From UBA1672 sp964351365 (GTDB lineage Bacteria; Pseudomonadota; Alphaproteobacteria; Micavibrionales; Micavibrionaceae): a stretch of 64,000 bases of DNA. The notes beneath the pieces are model-generated. The model was not told the DNA's origin. It saw only the letters and a list, made by a program, of their open reading frames with translations, and did no database searches. The stretch spans positions 62,001 through 126,000 of the forward strand of contig CAYGNP010000003.1 in assembly GCA_964351365.1 (NCBI GenBank), given 5' to 3'. Positions 17,599-26,676 of the stretch are shown in pieces (the stretch's first letter is position 1; the number at the start of each line of letters is the position of its first letter). A program made the position numbers and the translations under genes.

Positions 17599-18345
17599 AT
17601 GGGTGTTCCAAAAATTGATTTTTCGCTTTCCCCGCAGGAGCAAAATCTTATTGAGCTTGAGCAATTCTTGCAGATGCCTAATTCTGTGGGCGTTGATAGC
17701 CTTAAGCAGTCCTTGCTTAAATTTGTTCAGCTTCTGCTCGAGCTGATCGGCCTTGATACCGGCGCCGCCAATCAGCATCTGACGCATGATGAGCATAAGG
17801 GCCTGATGGTGACCGGCGCGCGCGAAACGGCGTTCCAAAGGCAAAAGAAACGGCGCAGATGGGAGGAGATCATGATGGAGCTGGAAACCCTCATGAGCAC
17901 GCATCTTGAGGATGTTTTTACGCATGTCGATAATCGCATTGAGCGCCTGAAACTGCGCGTTGATTCAGAAATTGCTGCAATCGATAGAGCGATCGCGCGC
18001 GAAGCAAAAGATTGCCCACTGAAAATTTCTGGACGTAAAGCCGTCCATCAAGAGCGTCTGCGTCTTAAAGCTCTATCAAAGCGTATTCATAGCTATGATG
18101 CCGCGCTTGATGATGCCTTTGAGCATGAAGATACGGCAAGGATTATCGAGATTGAGCAGAATATTCTTCTTGATCTTGAGCATTTCAACGGTCGGGGCGC
18201 TTTTCCTCCTGAGGAAAATGATAGAGCAACAACGCTCACCAATCTCTTTGTCCCCACATCTTTGCTTTTGGCTGCAGGGCTTTACAAGCTCTACACCGAG
18301 ATGAGTGGTGATCCCACCGCAGAGGCCGCGAACGCGCTTTCGTAA
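17599..18345 (+). CDS. Hypothetical protein, helical with charged middle
   Basis: 248 residues, not recognised. The N-terminal third contains a leucine-rich helix (FVQLLLELIGLD). The middle is strongly charged with KKRRRWEEIMMELETLM and RIERLKLRVDSEI, indicating long helices or coiled coil. Near the C-terminus there is a short hydrophobic segment (LFVPTSLLLAAGLYKLY) that could touch or span the membrane. Ribosome site CAGGG precedes the ATG. It has its own promoter and is convergent with gene 18356, ten bases away. No function is proposed. Confidence 0.75.
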   Translation: MGVPKIDFSLSPQEQNLIELEQFLQMPNSVGVDSLKQSLLKFVQLLLELIGLDTGAANQHLTHDEHKGLMVTGARETAFQRQKKRRRWEEIMMELETLMSTHLEDVFTHVDNRIERLKLRVDSEIAAIDRAIAREAKDCPLKISGRKAVHQERLRLKALSKRIHSYDAALDDAFEHEDTARIIEIEQNILLDLEHFNGRGAFPPEENDRATTLTNLFVPTSLLLAAGLYKLYTEMSGDPTAEAANALS

Positions 18346-18355
18346 ATCGAAAAAT

Positions 18356-19006
18356 TTAAGACGTTAAAGCCACTGGTTTGCACTCATTCTCAAGTCGGGG
18401 AAGAGTGTCTACATTCGCCTCATTCCCATTCCCACGGTAATCAAGCTTAGGAATAAGGGTGTTATCAACGCCCTTAACGGCTTCGTAGTAAGCTTGACGG
18501 ATCATTTCGGCGAATTCTTCATCGGTGAGATTTCTGGTTTCGTCTGTGTCGGCAATAAAAAATTCTGCAACATCAACACCTATCCATTGCTCTCCCTGTC
18601 TCCAAAAAGCGGGATCCTTTAATTCAATATCATTGAATTCATTGCCAACGGCTAGAAAGCGACCATCGCCTCCCTTCCATTCATTGTAATAAGGTTTTTC
18701 TGTAACTTGGTCATTTTCTTTTAACATTAAACCTCTTCCACTGAATGCTGCAGAACCTTTGACATCAATACCTTTCTCGGCCAGAGCGCACACAATCGCA
18801 TCATAAAATGGAAGAAATTCTTCAGGGTCAAGAGGTCCATGCCCTTCAGAAACTGCGATTTGAAGGCTTGCACGCCCACCTTCGCTGTAACCATGCTGCC
18901 TAGATGCTACAGCATAGCCAAGAATATCATTTACGCTTAAGCCCTCATTTCTGGCTGCTTGTACCGGTATAATGTAACCTGTTGGTGAAAGATGATCTTC
19001 TGGCAT
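18356..19006 (-). CDS. Hypothetical acidic protein
   Basis: 216 residues, unrecognised. There is no signal peptide and no membrane segment. It is acidic, with GHGPLDPEEFLPFYDAI, GVDVAEFFIADTDE and a helix LTDEEFAEMIRQAYYEAV. The start is supported by TAAGGGGG nine bases before the ATG. It stands alone between convergent gene 17599 and aspS, and the 5' flank (19007-19079) is very AT-rich. It may be lineage-specific. Confidence 0.72.
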   Translation of the reverse strand: MPEDHLSPTGYIIPVQAARNEGLSVNDILGYAVASRQHGYSEGGRASLQIAVSEGHGPLDPEEFLPFYDAIVCALAEKGIDVKGSAAFSGRGLMLKENDQVTEKPYYNEWKGGDGRFLAVGNEFNDIELKDPAFWRQGEQWIGVDVAEFFIADTDETRNLTDEEFAEMIRQAYYEAVKGVDNTLIPKLDYRGNGNEANVDTLPRLENECKPVALTS

Positions 19007-19079
19007 GTGTTACAACCCCCTTAGCCTTAATTTAACTTTATTTTGTTATATTATGTAATAATAGAATAAATTACAAGTT

Positions 19080-20879
19080 TTACGCCGCGTCGGTGATTTT
19101 CCTGGGCGCATTGACCTTTAAATGCAGAGCCTTGAGTTGCTCTTCATCCACGGCGCTTGGGGCCTGCATCATCTGGTCTTCGTACTGGCCGTTCATGACA
19201 AAAGCGTACACTTCGCGCAAATTCGGCTCATCGGCGAGCAGCATGATGATACGGTCAACACCAAAGGCAAGGCCGCCATGGGGCGGCGCACCAAAGCGCA
19301 TGGCGTTCAGCATACCGCCAAATTCGGCTTCGAGCACGTCTTTGCTGTATCCGGCAAGGCCAAATGCTTTTTCCATGATTTCGGGCTTATGGTTACGGAT
19401 GGCGCCGCTTGCGAGCTCAAAGCCGTTACACACGCAGTCATATTGATAGGCGTAAATCTCCAGCGGGTCCTTACCCTCCAGATCCGCCATACCGCCTTGC
19501 GGCATTGAGAACGGGTTATGGGAGAAATCGATTTTCTGCGCTTTTTCATCGAATTCGTACATCGGGAAATCGACAATCCAGGCGAGTTTGTATACACCCT
19601 GCTCGCGGTTGCCCATCGCATTACAGATGGCATCGCGCGCTTGGCCCGCAAATTTGGCGGCGGGGCCTTCCTGGTTGCAGATGAAGAAGATGGCATCGCC
19701 GTCTTCGCAGCCAGAGATTTCCTTAATTGCCTCTTGCGCAGCGATGGGGATGAATTTTGCGATGGGGCCAGCGCCCTCACCGTCCTTGAACAACACATAC
19801 CCAAGTCCCGGCGCGCCTTCGCCCTGTGCCCAGCTATTGAGCTTATCGAAGAAGCTGCGCGGTTGATCGGAAACTTTGGGGGCGCGGATGGCGCGGACAA
19901 CGCCGCCTTTTTCTATGACGCCTTTGAAGGCCTTGAATTCCACATCGTCGCGGGCGAACACTTCGGTCACGTCACAAATCTCAAGGGGGTTGCGCAAATC
20001 CGGCTTGTCAGAGCCGTATTTGAGCATTGCGGTTTTATAGGGAATAGAATCACACCAGATGACTTTGCGCTTTTCGCCGGTAAAGCCTGCGAATTCCTCG
20101 AATATGCCTTTGATTACAGGTTGAACGGTTGCGAAGACTTCGTCCTGGGTGACAAAGCTCATCTCGATATCGAGCTGGTAAAACTCGGCGAGGCGATCGG
20201 CGCGGCCATCTTCATCGCGGAAACAGGGCGCGATCTGGAAATAGCGGTCAAAGCCGGACATCATCAAAAGCTGTTTGAATTGCTGCGGCGCTTGGGGCAG
20301 AGCGTAAAACTTGCCCGGATGCAGACGTGAGGGCACGAGGTAATCACGCGCGCCTTCCGGGCTGCTGGCTGTCAGGATGGGTGTCTGGAATTCCTGAAAG
20401 CCAGACCTGCGCATCTTATCGCGCATCGCCGCAATCACATTATTACGCAGGCGGATTTTCTTCTGCATGCCCTCGCGGCGTAAATCAAGATAGCGGTATC
20501 TCAGGCGGATATCTTCGCCCGCGCCGTCATTTTCATGCACCTGAAAGGGCAGAACATCAGCGGCGGACTGCAAGGTGGCTTTCTCGATTTTAATCTCGAT
20601 CTCGCCGGTTTGCATTTTAGCATTGATGGTTTCGGGTGTGCGCTGCGCTACTTGCCCTTCAATCGTCACCACCGATTCCACGCGCCAGTGCGAGAGTTCT
20701 TCTAATAACGGGGAGCCCTGCTCTACCACACATTGCGTCAGGCCGTATGTATCGCGCAAGATGATAAACAAAACCCCGCCCAAATCGTATATCCGGTTGA
20801 TCCAGCCAGAAAGTTTGACGGTTTGCCCGACATGGCTTTTGTTCAGCTCGTTGCATTTATGCGTTCTATAGGCGTGCAT
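19080..20879 (-). CDS. aspS: Aspartyl-tRNA synthetase
   Basis: 599 residues from ATG 20879, which gives the family-typical beginning MHAYRTHKC; a longer frame begins at 20921. It is a class IIb synthetase charging tRNA with aspartate. The N-terminal OB-fold anticodon-binding domain (about 15-105) carries LSGWINRIYDLGGVLFIILRD. The catalytic core includes RYRYLDLRR, FRDEDGRADR (motif 2) and the C-terminal motif 3 GLAFGVDRIIML. The bacterial GAD insertion lies around 290-420. Whether it also mischarges tRNA-Asn cannot be decided here. Confidence 0.96.
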   Translation of the reverse strand: MHAYRTHKCNELNKSHVGQTVKLSGWINRIYDLGGVLFIILRDTYGLTQCVVEQGSPLLEELSHWRVESVVTIEGQVAQRTPETINAKMQTGEIEIKIEKATLQSAADVLPFQVHENDGAGEDIRLRYRYLDLRREGMQKKIRLRNNVIAAMRDKMRRSGFQEFQTPILTASSPEGARDYLVPSRLHPGKFYALPQAPQQFKQLLMMSGFDRYFQIAPCFRDEDGRADRLAEFYQLDIEMSFVTQDEVFATVQPVIKGIFEEFAGFTGEKRKVIWCDSIPYKTAMLKYGSDKPDLRNPLEICDVTEVFARDDVEFKAFKGVIEKGGVVRAIRAPKVSDQPRSFFDKLNSWAQGEGAPGLGYVLFKDGEGAGPIAKFIPIAAQEAIKEISGCEDGDAIFFICNQEGPAAKFAGQARDAICNAMGNREQGVYKLAWIVDFPMYEFDEKAQKIDFSHNPFSMPQGGMADLEGKDPLEIYAYQYDCVCNGFELASGAIRNHKPEIMEKAFGLAGYSKDVLEAEFGGMLNAMRFGAPPHGGLAFGVDRIIMLLADEPNLREVYAFVMNGQYEDQMMQAPSAVDEEQLKALHLKVNAPRKITDAA

Positions 20880-20962
20880 GTTTGGTGACCCGTTGTTGTG
20901 TTTCCACTTTTTATAATGCATCGACCGCAGAAAGCAAGTGGGGCAATGGGGGTATAATTAAA

Positions 20963-20992
20963 TTGACATATTAATTTTTAGGGTGCTATAGT
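20963..20992 (+). promoter_or_regulatory. Promoter of gene 21021
   Basis: TTGACA and TATAGT are separated by 18 bases, 29 bp before the GTG start. This is close to sigma-70-type consensus. Confidence 0.6.
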
Positions 20993-21020
20993 CTTTGAGA
21001 TAATTTAAAAGAGGTTTAAA

Positions 21021-21299
21021 GTGATTGCATTGCGAAAAATTTTTTTTGGCGGAGATGAGAGCGATAAACCTCCTGAGTCTGTGATGGAGATATTGGAGCA
21101 AGTCGTTTCTTCAGAAGACTATGCAGCTCTCCTAGCGATGAGCAAAGACCCTGAGAGACAAGCAGATTTTGCGAAAGAACTCTATGATATTGCAGATAAT
21201 TCTGAGCATCCGGACATGACAGAAGATAGGCGTGCGATATTGCGTGGTGCGGCAATCAATATGGGTGGCAGACCTCTCGATCTTTCTGAACCGGTATAA
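21021..21299 (+). CDS. Hypothetical small acidic protein
   Basis: 92 residues starting at GTG 21021, with GAGG ten bases upstream and a near-consensus promoter. It is mainly helical and acidic, with DESDKPPESVMEILEQVV, ERQADFAKELYDIADN and DRRAILRGAAINMGG. I recognise no family, and there is no signal peptide. It precedes another small hypothetical on the same strand by 71 bp. Both are candidates for lineage-specific regulators or inhibitors, but no function is visible. Confidence 0.65.
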   Translation: MIALRKIFFGGDESDKPPESVMEILEQVVSSEDYAALLAMSKDPERQADFAKELYDIADNSEHPDMTEDRRAILRGAAINMGGRPLDLSEPV

Positions 21300-21370
21300 G
21301 GGTTATTTATAATTTGGATATTGACTCGCTGCTTTGCGGTCAGATAAGTGTTTAAGAAAATATAACAAGG

Positions 21371-21796
21371 ATGAGTGATATGGATAAAGATGAAGGCATT
21401 ACTATCGGTGAGGATGTTATGAGCGCATTAGAGCGTCTATGCGGCGAAGACCGCTTTAGATCTATGGAATATTTTCGTGAGCAAAAATATATAATTGAAG
21501 GAATATTACCCTCTCCATTTACTCCGGAAAACCATTTAAAAACTTTTGTTTCATCTGTTTATACCCTGCTTAAAGAAGCGCGAAAAAGCGGTAAGGCAGA
21601 AACACAAGAAAGCGGTACGCCAAAAACACAAGAAAGCGGTACGCCAAAAACACAAGAAAGCGGTACGCCAGAAACACGAAAAAGCGGTACGGCAGAAACA
21701 GATCGTGATTTTGTCTTTCTAAAAGGTTGGGCACGCGCGCACGATACGCGCTACAATCAAACTACAGCGCAACCTGCAGATTTCACTCCCGGATAG
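21371..21796 (+). CDS. Hypothetical protein with octapeptide repeats
   Basis: 141 residues. The first 70 are an acidic, probably folded domain (GEDVMSALERLCGEDRF). Residues about 73-110 are four to five imperfect copies of TQESGTPK encoded by a 24-bp tandem repeat. The C-terminal 30 residues are unrelated. The repeat is polar and probably disordered, so it could serve as a linker of variable length. No family is recognised. A second start, ATG 21380, is possible. Confidence 0.65.
   Translation: MSDMDKDEGITIGEDVMSALERLCGEDRFRSMEYFREQKYIIEGILPSPFTPENHLKTFVSSVYTLLKEARKSGKAETQESGTPKTQESGTPKTQESGTPETRKSGTAETDRDFVFLKGWARAHDTRYNQTTAQPADFTPG
21587..21700 (+). repeat. 24-bp tandem repeat inside gene 21371
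   Basis: Units start with AGCGGTA at 21587, 21611, 21635, 21659 and 21683, the last being partial. Units two and three are identical, and the outer ones differ by a few bases. The period is a multiple of three, so copy-number change would keep the frame. Confidence 0.9.
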
Positions 21797-21859
21797 ATTC
21801 GCTCTGGACGTTTAACAGCAAGCTTGTATGATTAGTTTTTATGAGTCATAAAGAGTAGC

Positions 21860-23023
21860 ATGCCTGTCATCACTACATCCAAAGCTTTGGCCGCGTTTTG
21901 CGAGGGTCTGAAGCGTTCAGAGTTTATCACCGTTGATACCGAGTTTTTGCGGGAGAAAACCTATTACCCCAAGCTTTGCCTGATCCAGGTTAGCGGGCCG
22001 GATAAGGACGCGCGCGCGGTCGATCCGCTGGCCGAGGGTATTGATCTTGCGCCGCTCTATGATCTTTTGCATGACCCTAAAATTATTAAGGTTTTTCATG
22101 CCGCGCGGCAGGATCTGGAAATTTTTTATAATTTAACAGGTAAGGTTCCTGCACCTGTTTTTGATTCTCAAATCGCGGCGATGGTGTGCGGGTATGGTGA
22201 TTCGATCGGCTATGATAAAATCGTGCAGCATGTGACAGGCCAAGGCATCGATAAAAGCTCGCAATTCACCGATTGGTCTATCCGGCCATTGAGCGAAAAG
22301 CAGATCACATATGCGCTCGGCGATGTCACGCATTTGTGTGACGTGTATTTGCATCTGCGCGCTGATCTGCAAAAACGCGGACGCGCTGATTGGGTGGCGC
22401 AGGAAGATAAGGCTCTTAGCAATCCTGAAAACTATGAGAATGACCCTAATAAAGCCTGGGAGCGGGTGAAGATACGTTCACCCAAGCCAAAAAATCTTGC
22501 GGTTTTGCGCGCGCTGGCGGCATGGCGAGAGAAACAGGCGCAAAAGCGTAATATTCCAAAAAGCTGGGTGATGCGTGATGAGACCCTTGCCGATATGGCC
22601 TCGCAAGCGCCGCGCTCGCTCAAGGCTTTGGCTAAAATCCGGAATCTGTCCAAGGAATTTGTAAAAGAGCCACAAGGCATGAAGCTGCTCTCGCTGATTG
22701 AAGAGGTGCTGGAAAGCCCTCCGGAGAGCTGGCCTCAGCCGCAGAAATTTGTGACCCTTTCCAACGGGGCCTTGGCGAGTGTTGATATTTTGAAGATGCT
22801 GCTTAAGATTCAAAGTACAGAACATGAGGTTGCCGCCAAGATCATTGCCAGTGCGCAAGATATTGAGGAGATCGCCCTTAACGATCATGCCGATGTGCCA
22901 GCCCTTAAGGGCTGGCGGCGCGAGATTTTCGGAGAGGATGCGCTCGCGGTGAAACATGGGCGAATTGCAATCGGGCTTCGGAGTGGTAAAATATCTAAGT
23001 TCAAAATCGGAGATGCCCAGTAG
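21860..23023 (+). CDS. rnd: Ribonuclease D
   Basis: 387 residues. It is a DEDD-type 3'-5' exoribonuclease maturing tRNA and small RNAs. Exo motifs are visible: VDTEFLREKTYYPKLCLIQ (DE), VFHAARQDLEIF with FDSQIAAMVCGYG, and ITYALGDVTHLCDVY. An HRDC domain occupies about 205-290 and a further helical HRDC-like region ends the protein. It forms a likely unit with the phosphatase two bases downstream. Location near aspS is common in Alphaproteobacteria. Confidence 0.95.
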   Translation: MPVITTSKALAAFCEGLKRSEFITVDTEFLREKTYYPKLCLIQVSGPDKDARAVDPLAEGIDLAPLYDLLHDPKIIKVFHAARQDLEIFYNLTGKVPAPVFDSQIAAMVCGYGDSIGYDKIVQHVTGQGIDKSSQFTDWSIRPLSEKQITYALGDVTHLCDVYLHLRADLQKRGRADWVAQEDKALSNPENYENDPNKAWERVKIRSPKPKNLAVLRALAAWREKQAQKRNIPKSWVMRDETLADMASQAPRSLKALAKIRNLSKEFVKEPQGMKLLSLIEEVLESPPESWPQPQKFVTLSNGALASVDILKMLLKIQSTEHEVAAKIIASAQDIEEIALNDHADVPALKGWRREIFGEDALAVKHGRIAIGLRSGKISKFKIGDAQ

Positions 23024-23025
23024 GA

Positions 23026-23574
23026 ATGACCTCTACCTCTTTGAAAAGACTGTTTTTGCTGCGTCATGCCGAGGCGCTTTCTGATGGCGGCAAAGATCAG
23101 GACCGCACTTTGTCCTTAAAGGGTAAACAGGATGCGCGCGCTCTTGGACAATTCATGCTGGATCAAAAATTTATGCCTGATCTTGTTTTGTGTTCGCCTG
23201 CAATGCGCACTCGCCAGACACTGGAGGGGGTGCAGCATTTTTTAGGGGCAGAGAACGTTGTTTATGACGAGGCGCTTTATTCCGGGGGGCTTGGTGATTA
23301 TCTCAGTCTTGTGCAAACCGCCTCAGATACATATCACAATATTCTTGTTTTGGCGCATAACCCCAGCATTTATGCTCTTGCCAGCCTTTTGTCGGGCGAG
23401 GGATCAGATGCATTTATGCACCGGCTCGCTCTTGGCTATGACCCGGCGACACTGAGCGTAATTGAGTGTTCTTGCGCTCAATGGGCGCATATACAGCCAG
23501 AGGAGAATAAACTGGTCGCCCTCTCTAGCCCCATGGATTACAACGCGCCCTCTAGCCCAACACGCTGGATGTAG
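23026..23574 (+). CDS. SixA-like histidine phosphatase
   Basis: 182 residues of the branch-2-like small phosphoglycerate-mutase fold. The catalytic RHG-type motif is LLRHAEA near residue 11. A second Arg lies in PAMRTRQTL, Glu in YDEALYSG, and the second His in LVLAHNPSIY. SixA proteins dephosphorylate phosphohistidine in Hpt domains or phosphotransfer proteins. It starts two bases after the rnd stop and ends convergently with hdaA. The target is unknown; the Hpt-bearing kinase at 28760 is a speculative candidate. Confidence 0.85.
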   Translation: MTSTSLKRLFLLRHAEALSDGGKDQDRTLSLKGKQDARALGQFMLDQKFMPDLVLCSPAMRTRQTLEGVQHFLGAENVVYDEALYSGGLGDYLSLVQTASDTYHNILVLAHNPSIYALASLLSGEGSDAFMHRLALGYDPATLSVIECSCAQWAHIQPEENKLVALSSPMDYNAPSSPTRWM

Positions 23575-23578
23575 CGGG

Positions 23579-24268
23579 TTATTCTTCCTGCATATCAACC
23601 AGAATTTTGCGCATGAGCGGTATGGAGATTCCGCGCTTTTCCGATAAAGCCTTATGATCGGCGCGCTCGACGATATCGCGGGCAGCGGCGAAGGAGCGTT
23701 CCATGCGCGGCAGAAGATAGGCAATCACATCATGAGTCAGGGTGAGCTGGCGGTCGCTGAAGAGTTTGATGAGCACGCAGGCCAGTAACATATCATCCGG
23801 GGGGTGGATGGCCACCATGGGGGCGGCGCGAAAGCGTGAGGCAAGGTCAGGCAAGATAAAATCCGCCGTTGAGGGCGCCATACGCATCGTGATCATCATG
23901 GTTTTTTGTTCTTCCTTGAGCATATTATAGAGATGAAAGAGCGTGGTCTCGGCCGCGCGATCGCCCAGCCAAGGATCAAGCCCATCGAGCACGAGCGCGC
24001 TGCCCATCGCGCACAGCTGCTGCGCATCATGCGTTATGAGCATTTTGGGCTGGATGATGGCGGCGTTGCTTTTTTCCTGCCAGACGGCGGCGAGGTGCGA
24101 TTTTCCGCTAGCGGGCGGGCCCTGAAGGACAAGAATTGGAGCAGGCCAGGCGGGCCAGCGGTCAATCCAGCCGACAGCATCCCGGTTACTCTGCCCTACG
24201 TGGAAGTCACTGCGCGCCAGAGCAGAGCGACAGCCCAGATCCAGCGGGATTTGCGCTGCGTTTCGCAT
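23579..24268 (-). CDS. hdaA: DnaA regulatory inactivator, HdaA-like
   Basis: 229 residues, a DnaA-like AAA+ module without a DNA-binding domain. The N-terminus has a clamp-binding type motif (QIPLDLG). Walker A is GPPASGKSHLA, a diverged Walker B/sensor region is LVLDGLDPWLGD, and an Arg-rich lid ASRFRAAP follows. Hda with the beta clamp stimulates DnaA ATP hydrolysis to limit initiation. Its ATG overlaps the upstream permease stop by one base. The permease-hdaA pairing is typical in Alphaproteobacteria. Confidence 0.88.
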   Translation of the reverse strand: MRNAAQIPLDLGCRSALARSDFHVGQSNRDAVGWIDRWPAWPAPILVLQGPPASGKSHLAAVWQEKSNAAIIQPKMLITHDAQQLCAMGSALVLDGLDPWLGDRAAETTLFHLYNMLKEEQKTMMITMRMAPSTADFILPDLASRFRAAPMVAIHPPDDMLLACVLIKLFSDRQLTLTHDVIAYLLPRMERSFAAARDIVERADHKALSEKRGISIPLMRKILVDMQEE

Positions 24269-25395
24269 TATTTTTCTGCCTTTTTGGCTTTTTTATTTGC
24301 GGTCTTAGACGGAACTTTCTCTACTTTGCTGCCCAGATAATATTCGCTTTGTTTGTATTTCTGGATGGCGAATGCGATTAACACGCCTGTAACAGCGGCA
24401 ACCGGAACGGCCAAGAGCATGCCGAGTATGCCGAGCAGACTACCCCCGGCAAGCAAGGCAAAGAACACCCAGAGCGGGTGCAAGCCAACACTGTCACCGA
24501 CTAATTTGGGGGTTAGGAAATTGCCTTCGATGATTTGGCCGCCGATGAAAATTCCGGCGATGATTGCAACAAAGCTAAGCTCTCCGGTTTGGAACCATGC
24601 CACGCCGATACTGACCAGAAGACCCACTGTTGAGCCAACCATTGGAATGATTGAGAGCAGGCCGGACATCAGGCCAATGAGCAGGCCGTATTTCAGTCCT
24701 GCGATACTGAGCAGGATGGCGTAGGCCACACCAAGAATGAGTGCGACGCTGATTTGGCCGCGGATGAAGCCTGAGAGCTTCTGATCGATTTGTTTGAGCA
24801 AGTCCATAATCACTCCTTCTGAATGGCGCGGCATCAACCCATGCACCCATGCGCTTATATTCTCCCATTCTTTCATCATAAAATAGGCCACGATCGGCAT
24901 AAAAACGGCAACGGAGATCAGGTCGATCACAGCTTTTCCGCCTGAGGCCGCGCGCTCGAGGATGAGCTTTGTGACTTGGGCGGCGGAGGCGGCGTTGTCC
25001 TTAATCAGGGTTTCAATGTTATTTTTCTCAATTGTACCAATATATTTTTCAACGATTTCTGTTAACGGTGCGGCCAGATTCGATATTTTTTCGATATAGG
25101 AGGGCAGGTCATTCGAAAATTGAAGAATCTCGCGGTAGAGAATGGGGGAAATTGCACCGAAAAAGGCAAGGATAAAAATCAGAAAGCTGATCAGGATCAT
25201 AAGTGCTGAGGGCCCGCGCGAAATGCCGATTTGTTTGAATTGGTTGACCATAGGGTTGAGCAGATAGGCAACCGCTATGCCCAGAACAAAAGGCAGCAAC
25301 ACGGCCTTGAACAGGGTAATGACAAGCACAAAAAGCACGAAAGCGCCCGCCCAGAAGATTAAATGCGTAGAGGGTTTTAAGGGCTTGATGCTCAT
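24268..25395 (-). CDS. AI-2E family permease (PerM-like)
   Basis: 375 residues with about eight membrane helices and a central soluble region (about 75-170). Family motifs are visible: PFVLGIAVAYLLNPMV near the start, GFIRGQISVALILGVAYAI, IPMVGSTVGLL and GNFLTPKLVGDSVGLHPLWVFFALLAGG. The family contains TqsA, PerM and Na+/H+ exchangers, so substrate cannot be assigned. The C-terminus is a basic KKAKKAEK tail. It is co-directional with hdaA and the DUF2066 gene. Confidence 0.9.
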   Translation of the reverse strand: MSIKPLKPSTHLIFWAGAFVLFVLVITLFKAVLLPFVLGIAVAYLLNPMVNQFKQIGISRGPSALMILISFLIFILAFFGAISPILYREILQFSNDLPSYIEKISNLAAPLTEIVEKYIGTIEKNNIETLIKDNAASAAQVTKLILERAASGGKAVIDLISVAVFMPIVAYFMMKEWENISAWVHGLMPRHSEGVIMDLLKQIDQKLSGFIRGQISVALILGVAYAILLSIAGLKYGLLIGLMSGLLSIIPMVGSTVGLLVSIGVAWFQTGELSFVAIIAGIFIGGQIIEGNFLTPKLVGDSVGLHPLWVFFALLAGGSLLGILGMLLAVPVAAVTGVLIAFAIQKYKQSEYYLGSKVEKVPSKTANKKAKKAEK

Positions 25396-25410
25396 ACGGC
25401 TATACCTTTT

Positions 25411-26598
25411 TTAAAATGTATGGATGTCGTTATTGGCTTTTGGCATTTCCTGCGCTGGCGTATCGCGCAGTAAAAAGCTCTCATTCCTGGGCTGCTCAGC
25501 GTAAAGATCGTAAATCAGGGGGGCGCCCTCTCCCCCGCTTTGCAAGCCCTGCCCTAGCGTCAGTGATTTTTCTGCTAGCTCATCACGCAGGCGGCGTTCA
25601 TCACCGCGGAAGTTGAATTTCACCATTGCTTCAACGCGGCGCAGGGATATTACATCGATGTCTGTCACACCGGGGATGCGCTGGAGGGTAACTTTGGTAT
25701 TCATCCACTGATCAAGGGTTCTTAAGGGAATACGCAAGAAAAAAGCCTGGCTTTGCGCGGCGCTTACGGCGTTTTTGCGCTTCCAGTCCTTTTGCAGTTC
25801 ATCATAGCCGCTTGCCACAGCGCGGTCATAGAATTGATCCTGCGTTTCATCGTCCTGACGCATAAGGGCATATTCATGTACCTGTTCGGCGCGGCCGCGG
25901 TCAGTGCGATAAATGCTGATTTTCAGGCTGTTGTTACTGCGCGGCGCGGCGATCATGATGGCGGCCTCGGCGGCGCCATAGCGGCCAAGCATACGGTCTA
26001 GCTTGACCCGCTCATAGCGCAGCGGGTTTGCATCGTCTATGTCTGATATATCCGCTAAATCGCCGAGCGGCACTTTGACGGGGACGAGTTTTGAGGATAA
26101 GCGCGTACGTGACCAGGCCTGAAACCAGAGGTTATTTTCCGACCAAATCGTATTTTTGCCATTTTCTTCAAATATTGGCAGAACGAGCAATGTTTTGCTG
26201 CGAGTCTGAGTAAAGCTGACGCCGGATTTTGAGAATAGCTGGCTGATCGCCTTTTCACGGAAGCGGAAGGTGTATGTGCCAACATAGCGTACGCCTGAGA
26301 GTTTTTCGCTGGTGACTTCATAATCCCGTATCAGGGTTGATAAGGTCAGGGAATCGGGCACCGGTACAGCTTTAGTCTGGCCATCGGCAACCATGCGCTG
26401 CGCCAGGATTTCAAAGGCCTTGACTTGCGCCTGCTCAAAAGCTTGCTCCTGTGCTTTTACAGAATTTTCTGCTGTTATGTCGACTGTGACCCCCTCAACA
26501 GTGAACAAGCCGCTGGAACTTTGCGCATAGAGCGGGTTTGATGGAATTATGAGGGCTGCGATAATATATAGTATTATGCGCTTGCAGTGATCAGGCAT
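25411..26598 (-). CDS. DUF2066 periplasmic protein
   Basis: 395 residues with a signal peptide (IILYIIAALIIPSNPLYA). Family features are FTVEGVTVDITAENSVKAQEQAFEQAQVKAFEILAQRM, DYEVTSEKLSGVRYVGTYTFRF and LLVLPIFEE. Function is unknown; the protein is predicted to be periplasmic. Position upstream of the permease and hdaA is the conserved alphaproteobacterial arrangement. It is divergent from purM over a 78-bp spacer. Confidence 0.83.
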   Translation of the reverse strand: MPDHCKRIILYIIAALIIPSNPLYAQSSSGLFTVEGVTVDITAENSVKAQEQAFEQAQVKAFEILAQRMVADGQTKAVPVPDSLTLSTLIRDYEVTSEKLSGVRYVGTYTFRFREKAISQLFSKSGVSFTQTRSKTLLVLPIFEENGKNTIWSENNLWFQAWSRTRLSSKLVPVKVPLGDLADISDIDDANPLRYERVKLDRMLGRYGAAEAAIMIAAPRSNNSLKISIYRTDRGRAEQVHEYALMRQDDETQDQFYDRAVASGYDELQKDWKRKNAVSAAQSQAFFLRIPLRTLDQWMNTKVTLQRIPGVTDIDVISLRRVEAMVKFNFRGDERRLRDELAEKSLTLGQGLQSGGEGAPLIYDLYAEQPRNESFLLRDTPAQEMPKANNDIHTF

Positions 26599-26676
26599 AT
26601 CATGTATCCCATGGGCGTATGAAGAGCGTTATTTTGTTATATTAGTTTTATATATTGACGTGAGCGTAAGAGCAAC

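Noticed and set aside
19518..20330. Long open frame (270 codons) on the plus strand
   Set aside because: It is exactly antisense to aspS, which has full family motifs. No ribosome site or family resemblance is seen.
21587..21700. Tandem repeat as a CRISPR array
   Set aside because: Units are directly contiguous at 24 bp with no spacers, the copies are translated, and no cas genes are present.
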